Assembly (NCBI GenBank): GCA_964059195.1
Contig: CAXKWD010000005.1
Span: forward strand, 44,035,825-44,099,824
Origin: Ectobius pallidus
Taxonomy: Eukaryota; Arthropoda; Insecta; Blattodea; Ectobiidae
DNA length: 64,000 bases
Reading direction: 5' to 3'
Part shown: piece after piece, positions 60,050 to 64,000 of the stretch
Layout: every line of letters begins with the position of its first letter
Position numbering within the stretch: position 1 is the first letter of the stretch
Position numbers and translations under genes: made by a program
The notes under the pieces: model-generated
Told to the model about the DNA's origin: nothing
The model's database searches: none
What the model saw: the letters and a program-made list of their open reading frames with translations, nothing else

Positions 60050-60310
60050 GCACAGCGCTATAACCGGGATGTTTGCGGGATGGGACCTTGATGAGGTTTT
60101 TCTTTTTGGGGGAAGCCTGATCCTTCTCTAGTACTATGGCCCTGGGATCGACTCACCTCTGACAGAAATGAGTACCAGAAGCAATCCTGGGGTAAAGGCG
60201 GCCGTGGCGTAAGGCTGACAACCTTAGGCCTACTACCTTCACATCCTGAATGTTCGTTTGGAACCCTTAACTTCCCAGAACTCCAAAGGTGCCACCAACG
60301 TGGTAAAATG
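60050..60310 (+). mobile_element. SINE family b (copy 2), degenerate head
   Basis: Body blocks ACTATGGCCCTGGGATCGAC, GAAGCAATCCTGGGGTAAAG, GCGGCCGTGGCGTAAGG and CTGACAACCTTA match copy 1 at 49850-49960. The tRNA head (CACAGCGCTATAACCGGG...) is mutated, and the B box is not intact. Confidence 0.75.
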
Positions 60311-60985
60311 AATTACACTTTTCAAAGCGAGTACTGGGCCATTAGGACTACATAGATGTGAGGTTTTTTTTTTTGCTCCGATTTGACTAATTTGCATACC
60401 GTTGAGTATTAATAAGCATTTTGGCTAGATTATTAAAATTCAAAATGTTATATTTTAAAGTCGAACGGAACATTTCGTTTTGATGTCTCGATCCAAAGCC
60501 CATATGCGATTTTTTCAACGAACAGTTCATAACAATGAAGCAAATTATAAATGCTAGAGATTATGGTCAACTTTGAAGCTATAATGAATGTTAAAATGAC
60601 AATAAACTTAATGTGAGCATCCTATATTTCATTTAAAAGACTCCTTACTTATATGCCGGTATTACTGTATTCGCTAACGGATATTTCTATAGCTCGAAGG
60701 AGGTATCTTCATGGTGTGTTATTATAATCTGTACTGCCGTGCAAAAGCTTCGGTATAACCTACATGTTCACTGAAACATATAGAAACATCATTGATTGCC
60801 AGTGCATTCTGTGAAATCGACATATAGCCTATTTATAACAAAAGTTGTTTATAAACGACTGTACAATGGTGTTCTCAATTACTTAGTAAAATTCCAGTTT
60901 TTCTTGCCTTTGTCAATAACGAGGAGGTGTGAAAGTTTCGCACGGCTTTACTAGTAAGTTATAACAACTTTTTTCCTAATCCGCT
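60311..60985. other. AT-rich spacer, nothing recognised
   Basis: No gene or repeat pair identified. Confidence 0.45.
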
Positions 60986-61315
60986 TTATCTTCTATTTCA
61001 AAGGGCACATACACCAATACCTTAGGGGAGGGAAGAAACTCTGGATCAGCACTAGACAGGGCATGGAACAACTTCCTGGTGAGGGACGAATTCGATGCAA
61101 GGCCTTGTCCTAGGAAACACAACACAATCATATCGGCCATAAGACAAGAATATCGGAGGTAGATGAAAATTAATTTACAATCAGTCATCCGCCTTTGCAA
61201 ATGGTGAACCTCCCCTCCCAACGAAAGCACACGCAGATTGACTGGCCTATGGGATTTGATCCTTGACCTCCCGAATGTGTATTCGCGACATAACCACCTC
61301 GGCCACCTCACAAAG
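60986..61315 (-). mobile_element. tRNA-headed SINE, family e
   Basis: On the minus strand from 61310: GGTGGCCGAGGTGGTTATGT (A-box region, tRNA-Ser/Leu-like 'GTGGCCGAG') and, about 35 bases later, AAGGATCAAATCCCATAGG (B-box-like). A body with TTGGGAGGGGAGGTTCACCA and a second half that gives a chance 111-codon frame follow. The far boundary is uncertain and no second copy is in the window. Confidence 0.6.
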
Positions 61316-62635
61316 TTAGTGACTATATAATGTAAAATTAATCCTGCCTATATGAGATAGGTGGTAGGAGTGTTCCCTGTAGTAGCTTAACTGTAATACG
61401 GTTGGTCCAGGGTGAAGAGAGGAAGAGAAGAAGAAAAGTGGGGTTAGAACTCGACAAGGGTTGGACATAATAAATATTCAAATGTATTCAGAGGAGAATT
61501 GGGCAGCAAGAAGGAGTATATATATGTATCTGAGACATGGTATGCCTCACCCAGATGCTTGCTTGCCTAGAAGCCGAAACCATTCTACATATCCCAACCG
61601 CAAATCTTTGTAACCGCAGACGCTGCCTTGTCATTTCTGCAAATTACAATGAGATAATACAGCCAGGAATGCCAGAATCCCTTCAAGGTTTTCTCATGCT
61701 CTACATCCTATACGATTTTGAGTACTTAAAGGGAACTTACATTATTTTAATGCTCATTCATGGTAAATCAGTTACTTTTTTGGTTCTGTGTTTATTACCA
61801 CTATACCATTAATTTGCGCAGGCATTATTTAGGTCGAAGGATAAGTAAATAATATAAATAAATAAAATAAATGAACTTTGTATTGCATAACTAAAACTTA
61901 AAGCGAAAATTAGTGACATTTCAATTTTCTACAGATCATAAGCTAGAGACCTCATTTTTGGAAAATTCATTTCTCTGTTTCCTGCTGTGTTTTGGGAATT
62001 ACTTTTTTTTACCTAAATTGCATGTATTTAGAATGGCACTGTTCATGTGAATATCAAGGTACATGTATGATTTTCCTGCATAAACTGGTCTGTTGAGAAG
62101 AACTAGATATTTTAATGCCATCATCGTTTAAAGAAGAACAAATTTTGCAACAAATAGCTTAAAAGGTTTTGTATTTTGCATGTAATTCGAAACTAAATTA
62201 TGGAGGACGCTTATTTTAGTTATAAGTCGTTATATATGTATCAAGAGTGTGAAGCGAAAAAGAACGGGAAGAAATTATTCCCTCAGAATATGGCTTCCAT
62301 CAGGCCCGGCCGACCAGGTTTTATGTTTTACTTTCTAAATTTACTCTATAATAAAATTGGTTATAAGTCAATAAAAAGCTTTAGTTTTGTTTTATGTGTT
62401 TATTTTATCTGCATTGTCCTGTCGTATAACGGTGACACGGAATTAATCAGTTAATCTGAAACGGATTATTTTTTAAAGAAAAATTGCTGTTTTTAAAAGT
62501 AGAAGCAGAAACCCTTTTGGACTGAACAGTAACGTTCGTCATTTAAAATCATAATTTTTAAAAGATTAAACTGGTACATACAGATAAAATTGTTCCTAAT
62601 TATAATATTTTAATGTATTTTCTGTTTCGTGCCCG
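61316..62635. other. Spacer, no gene recognised
   Basis: Frames at 61537-61812 and 62200-62454 (91 and 84 codons, plus strand) show no known domain. Confidence 0.4.
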
Positions 62636-62845
62636 GCATCAGTTAAGCGATTTGGTCCAAAAGCAATAGGCTTCGTCCCATGGGCGTTATAAAATGGTAT
62701 ACCAAGTTTTATGAAAATCCGATAAAGGGTAGCCTATTTGAGTTATTGCGCTTACAGATATACAGACAGAAAGACGGACAGACGGACAGATATTTTCCTG
62801 TCTCCCAGAAATCGAATAAAGTGCCATTCTGGCACTTAATTATGT
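62636..62845 (+). repeat. Dispersed CCGGTACCGG-type repeat, copy at 62.7 kb
   Basis: It has AGCGATTTGGTCCAAAAGCA, TATACCAAGTTTTATGAAAA(TCCGATAAAG), a GACGGACAGACGGACAGA run, TTTTCCTGTC and a terminal AAGTGCCATTCTGGCACTTA. The last block is a perfect 7-bp-stem hairpin. It lacks the CCGGTACCGG head seen at 24245 and 24402. Confidence 0.8.
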
Positions 62846-63083
62846 AATATCATTAAATAATCTTTTTGTTGCATACATTAAAGGGCGAGTTGGGTAGTGA
62901 ATTTAAAATTTGACAGGGGCCCGGGAAAATTTTTCCCTGGGGCCCTTGCTTTCTTTCCACGGCCCTGGCTTCCATCGCTCATACAGTACTTAGAATTTTG
63001 CAACCAATTGCTTCTACACGCACTGCCTGGTAGGGGTTGAAATAAGAAGAAACGGAAATTCCGGTATGGTATGGTAAGGTGCA

Positions 63084-63114
<31 letters not shown>

Positions 63115-63440
63115 GTAGGCCTATATATATTCAATACATTTCCAATATGGCCGTTCGTGCTTTTACTATGCACAAGACAAAGAATGAGAAATGTAACACT
63201 AATAATACAATACAATATAATACGGATATAATATAATAATGCCATACAATGATGAAGAAAGAAAAAATAGTAATAATAATTGGAAAGAAATTACTTTAAT
63301 AAAACAATAACACAGAACAATACATAAACAAAAATTAGGCTATCCCCTGTCCAACCCTCCAACCCTTTTTTACCCTGATCTGTCCTACTTTAGCCATGAA
63401 TTTCCACACCCTCTTGGAGAATTTTGTTTCACTCAACAGT
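62846..63440. other. Spacer with a G+C-rich inverted repeat and (TA)n
   Basis: GGGGCCCGGGAAAA and TTTTTCCCTGGGGCCC (about 62917-62946) form an imperfect hairpin. A (TA)n run lies at 63088-63114, followed by TAGGCCTA. No gene. Confidence 0.5.
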
Positions 63441-63790
63441 TACTGATATTATGGAATATTCGATTCCCACTTTCATGGTGATATACAACCATTTTGGGTC
63501 TAAAATCAAAAGAAATATCACTTTCACATTTTCTCCCCCAGAAACTTGGGGTATAATAATTTACTACACACATAGCTAAAAAATGGATTTTTATAGCATA
63601 CTGACTATCGATCTTTGCATCAATTCAGGTTGATATAACTGAATACGCTCTCCCCGCAACACGACATCTTATTCTATATCAAAATGTGAAGTGGGAGAAT
63701 TTATTCTCCGTGCCAGGATAGAAAAAGTTACGTGATGCATGACAACCTATTTTTATTTTCGAGGATTTCATTCTCATTAATAATTTATTT
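63441..63790 (+). repeat. Unnamed dispersed repeat E, copy 3 (weak)
   Basis: It shares GATATAACTGAATACGC, a CAACACGACATCTTATTCTATATCA-like block and AAAATGTGAAGTGGGAGAA with the corresponding part of 24940-25000 and 25650-25700. More diverged than the other two copies. Confidence 0.5.
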
Positions 63791-64000
63791 ACAGAATTTA
63801 ATTATAGTCTAATATCGTTAACCTCTCCAATTTGTCAAAAAGCCCAGTATCATCCAACTTCCAAGGCCACCTGTGAAATCTGCAAACAATAATGTTATCA
63901 TGGGAACTGCAATTCCAATGAGAATTGCATTTGGTGAATTGAGTATAATATTTTCAGAAAAACCATATAAGTTAATTTTATAAAATAAGTTTTTTTATTT
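63791..64000. other. AT-rich end of window
   Basis: Nothing recognised. Confidence 0.5.

Noticed and set aside
60976..61311. 111-codon minus-strand protein
   Set aside because: The frame runs through the tRNA-like head of a SINE. There is no codon structure or known domain.
1..64000. CRISPR array, bacterial operons or plasmid features
   Set aside because: No regularly spaced direct repeats and no bacterial-type coding density. All hallmarks are those of an animal nuclear genome.

Overview
This window looks like a gene-poor, repeat-rich stretch of a large animal nuclear genome, most likely a hemimetabolous insect (cockroach or termite-like). The order is inferred, not proven. The reasons are: AT-rich DNA (about one third G+C by eye); many TA, TTA and TAAA microsatellites; BEL/Pao, Jockey/CR1-like and RTE-like retroelements, mariner-like and Harbinger-like relics and several tRNA-headed SINEs; and many copies of the palindrome TAGGCCTA. 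I recognise no host protein-coding exon and no functional RNA gene. All tRNA-like sequences look like SINE heads. Almost every open frame is short, or is the shadow or relic of a transposable element.

Layout. 0-13 kb: AT-rich spacer with a SINE, a TIR element with arms of about 115 bp (2310-3124), a dying mariner-like element (5432-6136), one copy of a dispersed 'CCGGTACCGG' repeat (about 9015-9215), and a SINE split by a TIR element (11325-12340). 14-18.4 kb: an old minus-strand LINE (A) carries a younger minus-strand LINE (B). Their junctions show an 8-bp target duplication, and B is itself interrupted. 19-32 kb: a hAT-like TIR element, the CCGGTACCGG repeat in tandem, another duplicated repeat, a strong hairpin, SINEs and long unassigned spacer. 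33.5-35.2 kb: a 5'-truncated LINE (C) of the same group as B, with one premature stop. 38 and 59 kb: two 3' ends of an RTE-like LINE.

39451-46843 is the best-preserved unit: a minus-strand BEL/Pao LTR retrotransposon. Its two 1,243-bp LTRs differ at one base, so the insertion is recent. It has an intact 822-codon Gag-protease frame. Its pol frame is internally deleted: the reverse transcriptase catalytic core with much of RNase H, and the middle of the integrase core, are missing, yet the frame stays open. It cannot copy itself alone and was probably mobilised in trans by a complete relative.

47-64 kb: SINEs, a PIF/Harbinger relic (52435-53511), a TIR element with perfect 32-bp TIRs and 7-bp target duplications (55736-56857), LINE tails, microsatellites and a last CCGGTACCGG-repeat copy. 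The window has no operon or gene network. Its organisation is layered transposon insertions, several of which can be ordered in time by nesting.
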